64,000 nucleotides of DNA from Nigrospora sphaerica (GCA_018287875.1 JAGVVL010000022.1:496001-560000); one strand, 5' to 3'; shown: positions 20,143 through 32,764, numbered from the stretch's first letter. Notes: a model not told the origin generated them from the sequence alone. Translations and numbers: made by a program.

Positions 20143-22680
20143 CTATAGGCTAGCACGATCCAGTCCTTTTTGGACAAGATCCTCGATGACAGGAACCCAC
20201 TTCCAGGCGTCTGTCATATCCTCGTTGGTGCTGTCCGGAAACCTGACCTGCTGTCGAACCACATCCGTCCATTGATCAATGCCAGACCACTGAAGAATAT
20301 GTCCACCAAGGCCTAAAGTCTGTGACCGGCGAATCCGGAAGACGCCGTGGATAATTCCCGAAGGAAAGAAGACTGTCTGCCCGGGTTTGAGAACCCAGTA
20401 GCGCCATCGTTGTTCCTTGTCGTAATGGTTGGGCTTTTCCATCCACCGTGTGCGCTGGTCCTCAGATGGTCGTGACAGCCACAGGAAGCCAAATAGACCA
20501 TCCTGAATAGTGATCCACGTGCCGAGACCGTGGCTGTCCGTATGCGGCGCTGTGCAATGACCCCCTTCGGATAGAAGTGCCCAGCTCTCCAGATTTCTCC
20601 ATTTGGCCCACTCTTCCCTGTTAGCCACGGCCCTTTCCGCACTGCCTCCATTGAGTACTGTGTCCCGAACCTGGGCTAGAAGCTGGCAGTTTCTACCTGT
20701 CAAACAGTCGGGCAGTGTGGAGGGCACGGGGCAGCTGCAGTCGAGCAAATTCCAAGGATTGTCCGTTTCTTCGCCAGGGAGAAATCGTTGGTAGACTTCT
20801 TGTACACTGTGCGACTCGTAGGAACGTTTGCTCGCGTCCAGAGAAGGTACTTGAACAGAGACTGTCCGGCTGTGGTCCCCTATCCATTCAAAAAATTCCA
20901 GGATTGGCCTACCCGGAGATTTCCATCGAAAGTGCTGCTGGTGCTCCATAATGATGGGGACATCTGGAGTTGTCGAGTCAAGTAAAATCTTGGCTTGGTG
21001 TCCACTCAAGACTTGTGCATCCACCATTCCAATCCCTTCGTCCGTACAAGGGTGCTTGCAAGCTTGTAAAACTGGAAGCAAGCAAAGGGCGGTTTGAGAG
21101 CCCCGGCTGCTCGATCTGTCCTTCGATCTTTGCCATACTTCAGAAATGGCCTGAGTCAGGTACTCCTCGTCCGTTACCGAGTCGCAGGCGGGATGTACAC
21201 CAGAGTCATGGCTCTGTGCAAGCTCAGGAGCCAAGCCAAATGCTCGTCCAGCCGGCTTTTGTCTTTTGGACGGATGACTTCGTGGGATATCCGGAGGCAA
21301 CGATGTCGCCCGCTTCCGTTTTGAAGGAACTGGAGTGATATTCATTGGCGCCGTAGAACCACTCGCTGGGATATGTGACAACTTGGCGGCAAGAGTCTTC
21401 AGTCGTCCCATATTCAATCCGTACTTTTCCGAGCGTGGAGCAGCCTTCTTTTTCCCTCGGACCAAGTTCTGATGGGTATTCCTGTTATTCCTAGCTCCGC
21501 CACACCCTTTGCGCCGAGATGTCGATTTGAAGATTGCCTTCTTATACTGATAAGCACTGCTGTCGTCGTCGTAGTCTTCGCCGCCGACGCCGTCACCACC
21601 ACTGTCGCTATTGTTGCTGTAATGTTTCACTGAACTCCGAAGGCTTCGCCTCAAAGGAACATTGGTAGGTGCCGTATCGATGGTGATGGAGCCACCGACA
21701 GAAATGCCGTTGGTGTCAGGGCCGTTTGCTTCCTCTATGACCGCTTCTTCGGTCCCGTCATCCGTACCGTCATAAGACACGTTGATGATGGAGCGGAATG
21801 CTGCGCTTGTGCAGCATAGCGCAGGGCTGTCAACTCGAGCTTGTGGTGTTGTGTCGCTTGTGGCTTCGGAGCAGCTTCTGTCTGTAGCACTCCGGATCCT
21901 GTCGTCTGCTGTACTTGTGGTTTTGCCCGACTTCATGTCCGACGTTGGGACCATCAAATTTCGTACGCGAGTGCCATTGATGCCGTTCTGGAGAGCAAGC
22001 CTTTGGGGGACGATAAGCCCAAAACGGTCGAAACCGTATCCATGTGGCAATTGCTCTGCGTTCAACGTTGTAAAGGGAAGTGAGACTTCTTCGGGGTCGT
22101 TTTGTTTCACGTAGGGGCCGTCATTTGTCCACAACCTCGCATTAGTCAGATCCGTCAATTCGAGGGGGTGGCAGAACGTGTGCCTGCCGTGCGCCGACAG
22201 TCCGATACGCCGCCATACCAGTTGTTGGAACCTAGGCAGAATTTGACTCCAGTTCGAGTGTTGTTTTGCCGTCAGGGCGAACTGAATGGCGAAATTGACT
22301 CCCCGTTCTCCAACGGAATAGTATTGGATCAAGTCCTTCCCCCAACAGACTGCCACCTTTCCCAATTCTCTGGTGATTCTAAGCCGGTTCTTAGATCCTT
22401 GGGCCGCAGTACCCACGAACCCCCGCCATGTTTCATCTGATTTCCTCGATATCTTGTACGTCGCTGACTCAGAAAACGTCGGTTCGTAGTATGCGCACTC
22501 GATCTCCAAGCCGTTCTTCGTCTTCAGCAGCTCGTCGCGTTTGCTTAGACATAGCTCGTACTTCTTCGCCTCAGACAGGCAAGAACGGATGTCTTTCTGG
22601 AACTGCTTGACCTGGCTCGCTTTGAGCGCACCTAGCATTAGCAGACTTTCTTCGACAGTGACTTCTTTGGAGCTGTCCAT
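20143..22680 (-). CDS. JmjC-domain protein (putative 2-oxoglutarate/Fe(II) oxygenase)
   Basis: This is an intact, intronless 845-residue frame. Residues 1-200 form a conserved-looking N-terminal region with no family I can name. The middle (about 240-540) is low complexity with acidic and basic patches (KRKRA, SKRQK), consistent with nuclear localisation. The C-terminal JmjC domain has the Fe(II) ligands His713-x-Asp715 (APHTDSHG) and His778 (SGIIHGVFR). Around them are GLFGFLWLSRPS and VLKPGQTVFF, typical of the fungal JmjC subfamily related to histone demethylases. Complete ligands suggest activity, but the substrate is unknown. No partner gene is evident nearby. Its presence among transposons fits the patchy distribution of such proteins in accessory regions (family knowledge, not shown here). 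Confidence 0.85.
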   Translation of the reverse strand: MDSSKEVTVEESLLMLGALKASQVKQFQKDIRSCLSEAKKYELCLSKRDELLKTKNGLEIECAYYEPTFSESATYKISRKSDETWRGFVGTAAQGSKNRLRITRELGKVAVCWGKDLIQYYSVGERGVNFAIQFALTAKQHSNWSQILPRFQQLVWRRIGLSAHGRHTFCHPLELTDLTNARLWTNDGPYVKQNDPEEVSLPFTTLNAEQLPHGYGFDRFGLIVPQRLALQNGINGTRVRNLMVPTSDMKSGKTTSTADDRIRSATDRSCSEATSDTTPQARVDSPALCCTSAAFRSIINVSYDGTDDGTEEAVIEEANGPDTNGISVGGSITIDTAPTNVPLRRSLRSSVKHYSNNSDSGGDGVGGEDYDDDSSAYQYKKAIFKSTSRRKGCGGARNNRNTHQNLVRGKKKAAPRSEKYGLNMGRLKTLAAKLSHIPASGSTAPMNITPVPSKRKRATSLPPDIPRSHPSKRQKPAGRAFGLAPELAQSHDSGVHPACDSVTDEEYLTQAISEVWQRSKDRSSSRGSQTALCLLPVLQACKHPCTDEGIGMVDAQVLSGHQAKILLDSTTPDVPIIMEHQQHFRWKSPGRPILEFFEWIGDHSRTVSVQVPSLDASKRSYESHSVQEVYQRFLPGEETDNPWNLLDCSCPVPSTLPDCLTGRNCQLLAQVRDTVLNGGSAERAVANREEWAKWRNLESWALLSEGGHCTAPHTDSHGLGTWITIQDGLFGFLWLSRPSEDQRTRWMEKPNHYDKEQRWRYWVLKPGQTVFFPSGIIHGVFRIRRSQTLGLGGHILQWSGIDQWTDVVRQQVRFPDSTNEDMTDAWKWVPVIEDLVQKGLDRASL

Positions 22681-24289
22681 TGCGCAACTTTTACACCGTT
22701 GGGTTTGGGAGTAGAGAAAAATGCTGGAACGACTCGTAGCGAAGAGAAGGCCGGCGGCAGAGGAATGTTAATGACACTAAGCCCGTTGTGGCAGTCATAC
22801 ACTTGAATGAGTGCTCCACAGTAATCAATGCTACTGGGGGTCAGCTAGCCGCCCTGATTCCGTGGGGTATTATTATCATCATTCGCACACCTGGAGACCG
22901 ACCTGGGCCATGGTGATCCCTACCTGTTTGAGTCCAGGAAAGCCGTTCCAGGCTCATGTCCGGCCGGATACAAAAACTTAGTTGCTACCACATCATCCCA
23001 ATTTGCCTGCGATCTCACCTGCCTACCGAGATCAGCGCGGTATAAATCCACCGATGCCTGGAGGCATGTCGCTATCTAAGACCTATTTGACTTCGTAGGT
23101 ATGACTCAAAGCAACCATTAACATCGGCCTATCACGCCCCAATTTATAGTTTCTGTCCGGGAGTCCTGTGGCTGTCTCATACGACATCAAAGCACTAAAT
23201 GAGCACCCAGGGACTGGTTGAAACGCTAGTGGCTGCTTCTCCACCTGCGTTGGAGCTACACTAAACGTCAGATTCACGCTGGTGACAGAACACCGGAGCA
23301 CTTCCGGGGTTGAAGTCGCCTAGGGAGCTGAGCAGGCGACCCCATTGCGTTCTCCATTGCGGTGGAGTGATCTCGTGCCGTTGCGTGCGCCTACGGGTTA
23401 GTAAAACTGGTCCAACTCAACCCTCGCATCCCTCCTGCCAATTTATGGAAATGGAGAAGCTGTTGGGCGTCTCCGGTTCTGGGTGGATTGCCCGTACCGC
23501 TGCCAGCTGATAAATCAACCTTCGTGAAAGGTTGTACCATGTCGCAGCAGCTCCGATTGGGCCGACACAAGCTTCCAGGTCAACGCATGATTTTTCATAG
23601 GCAAAACTTTATCTCTACTATTCTCAACCCCTAAACGGTAAAGAAAGAGGAGATTCTCTTAATTCCAAAAATATTTTCTCTCTTATGGGGGTCTGTGTCT
23701 TGGGTCGGCTTTCGAGGCAGTCCTGCCTGGCCGTCATCCAGTTCTGGCAAAGCTCGTCAGCGAGGTCTCAGATACATGAATGCAGTTTCGGCCTCTTCTG
23801 AACGTTTTGGCGTATGACGGGCATCCCGATGCTTTCAGTTCTTCCCGTCCCTCCTCCCCTTTCGTATAGAGAGCACTTAGACTATGGGTCTATCTAACTA
23901 GTAACCAGCGAAGCCCTTCACAGTCAGTTGCCGAATTGTTTCTGGCGTGCAACTCCTCTAGGTTCCTTGCTCTCGCTTTGCTTAATATTATCAATCTCTT
24001 CCATTGGTTAGACCACGAATCACTCGCTCGTCGCTTTGCTCTAGCGGAGGATATTGCGAACAGGTCTAGTGAGGGCGTTCTGGGGTGGCCTGAACACAGG
24101 CCTGCTGGCTGCTGTTGACCACAAAATTGTGGGAGCTGTAATCGAAGGTTGATTTGAGTCACTGAGTACCTTCAACGTCTTATTAAAGAGTTACTTATCG
24201 AGCTCTCTGACCTTTCTGGTCCACCTTGTATCAGCAAGTGAAGATAGAATTTATCTATTACGAAATGCAGAATCAACAGCTGGGCGAGG
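22681..24289. other. 1.6-kb stretch with no recognisable gene
   Basis: This includes the upstream region of the JmjC gene. Several short frames exist but none has coding character or motifs. Confidence 0.5.
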
Positions 24290-25167
24290 TTATGTCGACT
24301 TCTTCCAAATGGTTTCAAACGCATACGTAACCCATTTTACCCAATCCATAACTTCTCGCCATAGCATCCCGGTGAATGACCTATCAATTGCAATATCTAC
24401 CAGGACATCACAGCACACTTCATCTTCACTGACAGGTGCGACATCGCACTCTTCGATCTTGTTCGCCTGCATGGCGCTCCCGTTTCCTTTGGGTTGCGGT
24501 CTTCTCTTCGGACGAAACTCTCCGCTCCTGAGATTGCCACCAGATGTTTCATAATCGGGGAGATCTGAACGTATAAGCTTGGTGTTTCTCTTTCCATGTC
24601 CCGTCTGGAGAGAAATGTAGGCCTTTCCCGGTTTCTTCTTTGGTTCGATGTCCGGAATAAGCGTAGGAAAAAGGCCAAGCTCGCTTCCCGCCGAGTTTAG
24701 TGGTATGTTCGGTAATCTATCAAGTGTGCAGCCGCCACTGTTTGGGTATCTTCCAACACCTTGTATCTCTTTCTGTTGCTCAAGGGATGTTCCTGCTGAT
24801 GAATCTCGGATAGAGGGCTTCAAAGCAGTATAAGAGTGATCGGTATCATCGGTACTGCTCATATCTTCGTTTCTGTTTTCAATAATTTGAATTTGCTGAA
24901 CATTGTCATCAAAACAGACATGTTTTCTTGGCTTGCAGCCTTGGAAATTTTGGGGAAGGGATGTCATTCCCACTTGAAATGCTGTCCGGGTGGCTGTTTT
25001 GACGCAACTGTATGCTGGCAATGAATTCTTTGGTAGGGTGTTCTGCTGGAATCAGACAAGACAGTGACGTGGTAGAAGTATTTTGCCTCCCAAATGGTCG
25101 TATCAACAACTTGGCCATCGGAGAGATGGATGGAGGGATACTTGGTTTTTGAAGTACGAGAAGGCAT
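24290..25167 (-). pseudogene. Unknown protein, probably one gene with a frame change
   Basis: Two overlapping minus-strand frames look like parts of one protein. The 5' frame starts at 25167 (MPSRTSKTKYPSIHL, then DTTIWEAKYFYHVTVLSD). The 3' frame (25021-24290, 243 codons) continues with KPRKHVCFDDNVQQIQ, then Ser/Pro/Lys-rich sequence and a hydrophobic-aromatic end (LWREVMDWVKWVTYAFETIW). They are offset by one base near 25000, either from a single-base indel or an unrecognised short intron. I do not recognise the family. The C-terminal amphipathic helix could associate with a membrane. Confidence 0.45.
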
Positions 25168-27221
25168 TATTTAAATACCCAGTCTGCAGAAAATCATTGC
25201 TAGGACGTCATATGGAAAAGGGTTTGCGGCATTGAGAGCACCAGATCTAGTGGTTATGTTGTCGATAGAGTCACAGGCAGTCGATGCCCTGGTCCCGGTC
25301 CACAAGGCTACTGAGTTCGTCACGGACCCGAATCCACCGCAGCGAGTTCGTGAGCTGGCGAGGGAGTTTGGCGTTTGTGCAAGTGGCCTCATTCGTTGCC
25401 GTAACGTCCTACAGAAATGGAGGAGGCATATACCGTAAGGGGGTGCCTGTGTAGGCCTCATTGCAGACACCGTTTATGGCGGACCTTGCGGCCAGATACA
25501 ATATCACGATCGGCTGTAGTCGCAATTTCCACACATGGCTGGGCCGCCATGCTGCTACTCATAGCAGCCGATAGTGCTGCTCTATACGCTTTTGTCGCCA
25601 ATGTGTATGTATCCCAGCCCACGGCAGACGATTGGCGGTCAATTCAGAAGCCCCTGCGGCGTCAGGAGATACCCAAGCACATCCTAGCAAACAGCTGGAT
25701 GTACGTATACACACACACACACACACACACAATTTATTGACGCCCGGGCGGCGGAGCCGAAAGGGCAACTAACGCTACTGTGCTTACATTGCTGACACTT
25801 CTCTGATCACCCAAAACCCTTACATGATCCTCTTTTGGCCTGTCTTCCCTTTCTGCCGTTCCTCTGCTGGCAAAGTCCCCGTGTTTCAGTCCTGTATGTC
25901 TGCGCAAGCTAGCTTAAAGACCCTTCTTTAAGTGTTCAGCATCCTATCTTTGGCAGCTGAAGCGGCGCCTGCGTTCGCGACCTGGGTGCCATCCAAGTAG
26001 GTACCTAACCCACCCTCAAAGATCAGTGGCACTCTTCCCAGGCCACAATGCCGATACGATAATCCCGCAATGGAGTGATGCCTAGAGTATGAGGATAGCC
26101 TAGTGGATCAGGCACCGAGAAGCGCCCAAGAGCCCGGGTCGCCCGTGGGCGATATGTAATGATGATGGCGGTTGTTCCATTAGCGCTTCTCGAGCGGACT
26201 GCTCCGGACCTACCACTGCTTGCTGGTTCGTTACTAATCATCGGAGTCATCTGAAAATAGTTACGTGCTGAAGTAATTTAGCCTTTCTTAAAAAGCTTGC
26301 GGTTAGAAAGTTATGGCCCTTTCAAGGCGCCCCACGCGCTATCCCAACTCCCTAGTCTCTAAACCTAAAGCCGTCGCATTCTGAACCCACAAATACCCAC
26401 ATTTTAGATAACAACCATTTGTCATATTCCACCACCATACCAGAGGCTAATATCTGAGAGGCTCTCGATGTCCGGTCTTTTCTCGATCCGCGGCCTAGGA
26501 AGTTTGACGTATGCGTATAGAGCCTCTAGCCTGAGACATGGGGGACCTCTTCCTACCTCCTGTCAATACTTCCATAGTCACGACTCGCCAATTCCTTTAT
26601 GAAACGTTCCATAGCCGTGATCAATCCTACCAAATCCAGCTATTTGATGCTAAGAGAACAGCGGTCACAACTGAACCTTCAGCATTTATAAATGGCAAGA
26701 TTTCCGTATGGCACCATCGTCAAGGGTGAGGAGGCATAGAGAACACAGCTATTCGAGGGGATGGTGAAATTGCTGGGGAACACCGGACGTCGCATGTTTT
26801 CAGCGTAGCCTAGCCGTACCCCATACTCTAGGTACTTAGGAATCGAGCATTGTTTGAGGGCTCAAGTGTCCCAATCAACCCCCTCCCCCCCGGTCCCATG
26901 TATCGATCGACATCAATCATTGTGATTCGAGTATCGGTTAAAGTAAACACTGCGGCAATCCAGTCGCGTTCGATGTCCGTGAACTTTGCGTGTTACCTTA
27001 GACAAGAGGGGAAAGAATCGAGATTCTGAACAAGAAAGTTGCGATCTTTCATGGATGGCCATTGGTTAGTTGAAACGTCAGTCTTGTTCAGAATCATAAG
27101 GACGGGCTGTCTCATCTACAAATAACCAGCAACCTCCGCTCATATTCCTAGGCCAGATACCAAACCTACACCGGTAGCCCCTGCCCCCCTCCTCCCCCCT
27201 CAAGCAGTTCAACGCCAGGAC
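25168..27221. other. Intergenic stretch with an (AC)n tract
   Basis: A CA microsatellite occupies about 25710-25731, followed by AATTTATTGACGCCCGGGCGG, the inverse of a motif at 20090-20108. This may be a LINE 3' end on the minus strand. Two short frames (26023-26250 minus, 26538-26729 plus) have no identifiable domain. Confidence 0.4.
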
Positions 27222-29937
27222 ATGGAGAAAGCGAAACGGCGCGTACCAGCCACCCAAAGGAAGCGAGCAAAATTCAGCTGCGACCACTGCAAGACCAGGC
27301 GAAGCAAGTGTCAGCGTCTCCGCAATGCTCCAACGGATAGGGAGACCAGACCGAGGGGCAAGAGGACGAGCTGGCGCCCTGCGAAAGTTGTTTCAAGGCT
27401 CAAATCGAGTGTACAACAACGATTCCTCGGAAACATAGGATATACGGAAGTGTCGAAAGCCTGAATCACAGATATCACGTACTCGAAACCCTGGTCCACG
27501 GCATTCATCCTCAGCTAGGTAGCGGCGCCACAAGCGAGGAACTGATCGCTTTTGGGCACGAGATGGGCGTGGAAATGCCCGAGGCCACCTCCGACAGAGA
27601 TGACACGGAACCCCCCTTTAATGGCACCTCATCAGAATTCATTAGCCCATCCGCTTCCTCTCAATCAGCCCCTATAAACCCCCAAACCAGGCTGGAACGC
27701 AACGATCGCAACATGAGCCTGGTCCAGGATACAAGCGGTTGCCGTCAATACATTGGTCCATCTGGGAGCTTTGGCTTCGTTTCAAAACTGCGAAGTCTCA
27801 TGGCTGACAGATCCAAGCTGGCGGGTGCGAGAGATGACAAGCAGTCGCATCCAATGGCTTCGGAATTCACTGGCAAGCCCATCACGGACTCGACGTATAG
27901 CAATACCGACGGCAAAGCGACAGCCTCTTCCGCACCGGCCGCCTCGACCTACTCAACTCACTCAGAAGCAGACCTCATCGGAACGAACCCGATTGATGTG
28001 AGCGGTTGGAAAACCTGCACACCTGACTATCTGCGACACTGCATTCCCGCACATGGCTTGGCGCTGCCTTCGAGAAGCGAATCAGATGCCTGCATCGATG
28101 CCTTTTTCATCGTGTTCACCCTGACTTTGTCATATTTCACCGGCCAACCTTCCAGAACGTCTATGAGGAGATATGGCGCACAATAAGACCATCGGTCAAC
28201 AATGGTGACAACGTGTCGGTGGGGTGGCTTCGTTGTTTGTACATGATTTACGTGCTTGGCTCCCAATCACTTCCACAGAGCCAAGATTCGCTAGCGTTCC
28301 AGCGGAGGTACTACGCCAAGGCTAATGAGCTGCCCTCGGTGGTGCTAAACTTGGGGCTGCCCAACCTCTGCGCCTTGATGCTCATGTCCCTTTATGCCAA
28401 CAATACAAACGACAGGACGGGCGCATGGACCCTTCACGGGACCGCTTGTCGTCTGGCCGTGGCCCTAGGCATGCACCGCCAGAGCATCTCCGCGTCCTTC
28501 CACCCCGTCACACGAGAGCTGCGCAAACGCATATGGTGGACCTTGTACGGCTACGAGCAAAGCATATGCTGTGCCCTCGGTCGCCCTACGGCCATCGATG
28601 ATCGAGAGGTTGACGTCGATTTCCCCGATGAAAACATATTGGCCTGCGCCTACGGCCAGCCTTACCGACTCATCGAGCATACGTCGCGTCTATGGCGTAT
28701 CGTAGGCTGTGTCCGTGCGGATGCTTGTGGCCCAGCAAAAGACCCCACGAGTCAGTACCGCCAAACCATCTACCACCTGGAACGCCTCGTCGCCTGGCAG
28801 GCCAACTTGCCGCCGGAGTTGAGGCCGACTTCGGCCAAGCAGCGCGTACCCGACAGCACGTGGCGGGCCATAATGTTGATGCACGTCACGTACCAGTGCA
28901 CCTTAGGCCTCTTGACGCGGAACGCCCTGCTGACGGAGGTTGAGGCCACCAACAAAAGGCAAGATTTGGGCGCGGACGCCTACTTGATAACTCGGCTAAG
29001 CACCATCTGTGTTACGTCGGCTCTGCGTTGCATCTCGCTCCTTGTGGAGCTATGGCACGGCGATTGCTTCAACGGCGTCACGTGGTTCGACGTCTACTGG
29101 GCCTATCTGGCTAGCATGGAGATCACTCTGCGACTCGTTTCTCCCGACTCGGTCTCGCCCCCAGAGGACTCGTCTAAGGGTAATAACCAGGCGTGGGAGT
29201 TCGCGCCTCACGAGACGCAATACCATGCAGATGCCCGGGCGTCCCAGTCCGACCAGGATCGCAACTTCGAGGCTCTGCTGGTCCACAACTCACTCATTGA
29301 GCCATACAGCATCGCCGAGCTGACCGACGCTGTGCGCAAGGTGCACGATATTCTCATGACCGTCGAGATGAACGGTACAAGTGCACGTTTCGCCAAGATC
29401 GCCAGCGAATTTGCCAAGGCTCTCGGCGTGGTTAACGGGAAACCTACATCAACGCTGTTCGGCGGTCAGATGGGGTCAGGGCTAGCCACAATACGCGACA
29501 ATGAAAACCCCGTTAGCATGCAATCGACGGCCGGAAGCTCAAGCCCGTGTTCAGCGGTGGTCGGAAGCATGGCCAGTGCTACACATCATCAGCCTCACAG
29601 CCAATCATCACAGCAGCCGCAGCCGTTTATCAACACAGGCTGGCGAGCCCACCAACAGCGATCGCGACCGCCACGGCTCTTCTCGTCAAGTACGGAGTTA
29701 TCCTACGCGAATGGGTTCGATTCATTTCATCCAGGCGTCTTTCATGCAATGGGGCAATCGACCGGTCTGCCAGTCATGCAGGCCCCGGATATCCAGTGGG
29801 ATATGTTGCTCGTGCCAGGGCTGTGGGACCGGAACCAGGACCTACTGGACGATGTGGTGAACATGACACCTTCCGACTGGACCTGGCCCATTGAGAATAG
29901 TTCTTTTCTAAATATGGGCCCGTACGATGGAATGTAA
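27222..29937 (+). pseudogene. Zn2Cys6 fungal transcription factor with two single-base frame losses
   Basis: Three frames together encode one regulator of about 900 residues. The first (from 27222) has the zinc-cluster start CDHCKTRRSKC. After a -1 shift in the loop (about 27330-27355), the second frame supplies CESCFKAQIEC, then PRKHRIYGSVESL and a Ser-rich linker. A second -1 shift near 28107, where one C seems lost in TTTTTCATCG, leads into the Fungal_trans domain (FHRVHPDFVIFHRPTF, later RKRIWWTLYGYEQS and ALGRPTAIDD). The C-terminus is Gln/Ser-rich and ends at 29937. The loop between the two halves of the cluster is unusually long, about 20 residues. No nonsense codons occur, so the gene may be intact in the organism and broken only in the assembly. 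The target pathway is unknown. Confidence 0.82.
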
Positions 29938-30317
29938 AAAGGAAGAGAGACGAGTTCAGCCATGAAAAGACGTATGATGTGAATAAGATGTAACACTTCC
30001 TTTCAGGGGTTGTAGCTCAAGTCGGTATTTTGTTGAGACGCCCACTGAAGGCAGCTAATTGCGATCAGGGGGGCAGCAGCTACAACTTGTAAGACACTCG
30101 AGGGCGAGAGGACCGGCCGCAAAGGATGGATGCACGAATGTGGCGATTGAAAATAGCTTGAGAACATGTCTACTTTACGCATCTAAAAAGCCAACATTCT
30201 CCAAGCCACAGAACAATGAGCGAAGAGAAGTTGTTCCAAGCCTACAGATGACATGATTAATCATTATTAGGAAAGAACCCCAATGAGTTTGCGGCTTGTG
30301 CGGCCGGGAAAGCTTTA
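29938..30317. other. Short intergenic stretch
   Basis: The 3' flank of the regulator gene lies here; nothing else is seen. Confidence 0.5.
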
Positions 30318-32221
30318 AAGGTCACACCCGCCACTTGGGCTACCAACAAAGTATCGACATCCTCCACATCGCCAACAGCTTCACTTGTAGATAAAACAGC
30401 AACTAGGAATCCAATAGATATATTAGTAAGACCACCTTTATCACCTTTCAATTTTGCATCTATTGAGATGCCTCCTGACCACGAGAAACGCATGAAAGCA
30501 GCCATTCACGAGCACAGAAGCGGCCTAGCTGTGCGCGCCTCTGCCAGGAAATACTCCACCCCTAGGTCGACGCTCCAACGCCATATTGACTGTGGACAGA
30601 CTGTCCGTGAGGCTCACGAGAAACAGCAGAACCTATCGCCACACCAAGAGGCCCATTTGGTGAGTCAAGACGCAGACCAAGTTAGGCTTCGCGCCGCCTC
30701 ACTCAAGGTTCACGATGTACGATTTGAGGATCTCCTGAGCGTCTGGAGGCCCTGAGACCTTTGGGAGACAATGGGTCCAGCGGTTTTTGCAGCGTAACCC
30801 AGAGCTGAATACTTTACGCAGCGTCCGCTATGACTGGCGGCGCGCCAACGCAACTTGTTCAACAAATATCGAGGAGTTCTTCCAACGGTTGGATGACCCC
30901 CTGATATCTGCCATACCTCCAGCTCACACGTATAACGCCGACGAGATAGGGTTCCAGATCGGAATTGGAGATGCTCCCCTTGTCATCGGACCCTCTGAGC
31001 TTAGGGAGGTCCTCATTAAGGGCCCCCTTAACAGAGAGTGGGTAACTATCGTGGAGTGCGTGGCTGGAGACGGTAGAGCGTTTTTCCCCTTGGTCATCTT
31101 CGGAGGCAAAAACGCCCAACAGCAGTGTTTTAAGAGGAGATGCTGAAGACGATGACCTCAAGTCCTGGAGGTTCGCCTCCAGCGGTTGCGGTTGGTCAAG
31201 TAACGAGATAGCGCTACGCTGGCTACGTGACGTGTTCCTCCCTCAGACGAAGCCTCAAAAACCATCGCCAGTGGCGTCACCTCATTATCGACGGCCACAA
31301 CAGCCACACCAATGAAGCCTTCCTCCTCGAGTGTCTCCAAGCGCGAGTCTTGCTCAAATTTCTGCCAGCGCACTGCTCACAGATCCTCCAGCCCCTCGAC
31401 GTCGGCCGCTTCTCAGCTTTGAAGCGCAGGTTCAGTTCCATCCTGCGTGCCGCCTGTTATTCTATGTTAGCCACCGTTGCCGGCAAGCCAGAGTTCGTGG
31501 TTGCTTGGAAAAGTGTTAGAAATGAAACCTTGACGATGTAAAAGACCTTAAGAGGCTGGGAGGCAACTGGCGTCTTTCCAAGGGACCATTCCAAGCCTCT
31601 CAATAGCAGGCTCACTGCCCAGACGGACGCGCAGACCCCAGGAGAACCGGAGTGCGCGAAAACACCAGAACAAAGCGCAGCTTTGTATGAAAACGAACCT
31701 AAGACTCCAAAGAACAGCAGGCAGTTGAAGGAATTAGGACTTCGCATGTTGGCAGCGGGCAGCGCGCCAGCGACTGCAGCGCAGCGTCGAGGCCTTTGGA
31801 AGCTGCAGAAGGCTTTCGACGTCCTCACCGCTAGCAACGTCGCTCATGAGCAGCTAATTGAGCAATTAAAAGCTGCGCTCGAGAGACAGCGACCTCTAAA
31901 ACAGCGTCGAGTCCTTCCAGGTCTCAACAGGCGTTTGTTGACATGGAGGACATCTCGCAAGCGAGGGATCAGCTGGGGGATGAAACGGACCCACTCCACC
32001 CACGGAGGTCTGCGCGCTAGCAGCCTAATAGATGGTTGGAAACACCAGAAATTGAAAATAGCCAGGACCAGGAGATAGAAGGGGTCCTTGAGGAGATATA
32101 GGTCAGACCTTAGCTTACTAGGCCTAGTTGTGGCTACAAAACACCGAAAACAAGCTTAAGGGGTCTCACGATAGGTGTGGCGGCCCAAGCCTGGGTAGGC
32201 CCAAGTGGCGGGTGGTGACTT
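30318..32221 (+). mobile_element. Fot1/pogo DNA transposon, decayed copy
   Basis: This is about 1.9 kb bounded by TA (30316-30317 and 32222-32223). The imperfect inverted repeats contain ACCCGCCACTTGGGC. Its interior matches the neighbouring element at 32765-34691 along its length with many substitutions. Both lie in the same orientation, 543 bp apart. Confidence 0.88.
30468..32080 (+). pseudogene. DDE_1 transposase, multiply frameshifted
   Basis: The start MPPDHEKRMKAAI aligns with MATDREKKLRAAI of the intact copy. Breaks include a small deletion after QEAHLV (about 30660), a frame change before the second catalytic region (about 31140) and a stop replacing the start of DKIL (about 31541). 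Catalytic blocks remain recognisable: NADEIG, IIDGHNSH and LQPLDVG. It is non-functional. Confidence 0.88.
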
Positions 32222-32764
32222 TACATCCATACCCCGAAGCGTGGCCTCCCGTTCTCTGTATTTATCGCTTTAAGACGCCAATGCCATGGCAGCAGTTCAT
32301 TTGAGGGCGCAGCAGTGGAACGAAATTGAGTACACACTCCTCGTGTCGTGCCACACGCCCATGCCCGCTGTAAGGCTGTCACCATCTTGAGACCCGGTTT
32401 AGCGGCGTCACCGCGTGGGGCCCGTCAGCGAACGACGGCTGGCCCGGTTCGCCGTACAGCCGATCACCCACCTTCTCACAATCTCCTTTCGTCTACGCGC
32501 CATCCCATGTGCTGGGGGAACCTACAGAGGACGAAACATCTGGCGGCGAGGACCTGCTCGCGGAGGATGACGACTAAAGCTAATCGCAGGAAGAGCCCAT
32601 AGGCGGCAACGTGGAGCGCTGCCCTCCCAGGGTTATGCGTTATGCAGCCCTTCTGGCCACGGCATAATCGGCCTCGTTTATAGGACCGGGTCGAGCTGGT
32701 AGGAGTCGCCACAGAAGAAGACGAGTAGGATAACCTCTTCAAAGGTCGTGAGTCATCTTATATA
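32222..32764. other. Spacer between tandem pogo copies
   Basis: I see no recognisable feature in these 543 bp. Confidence 0.4.
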
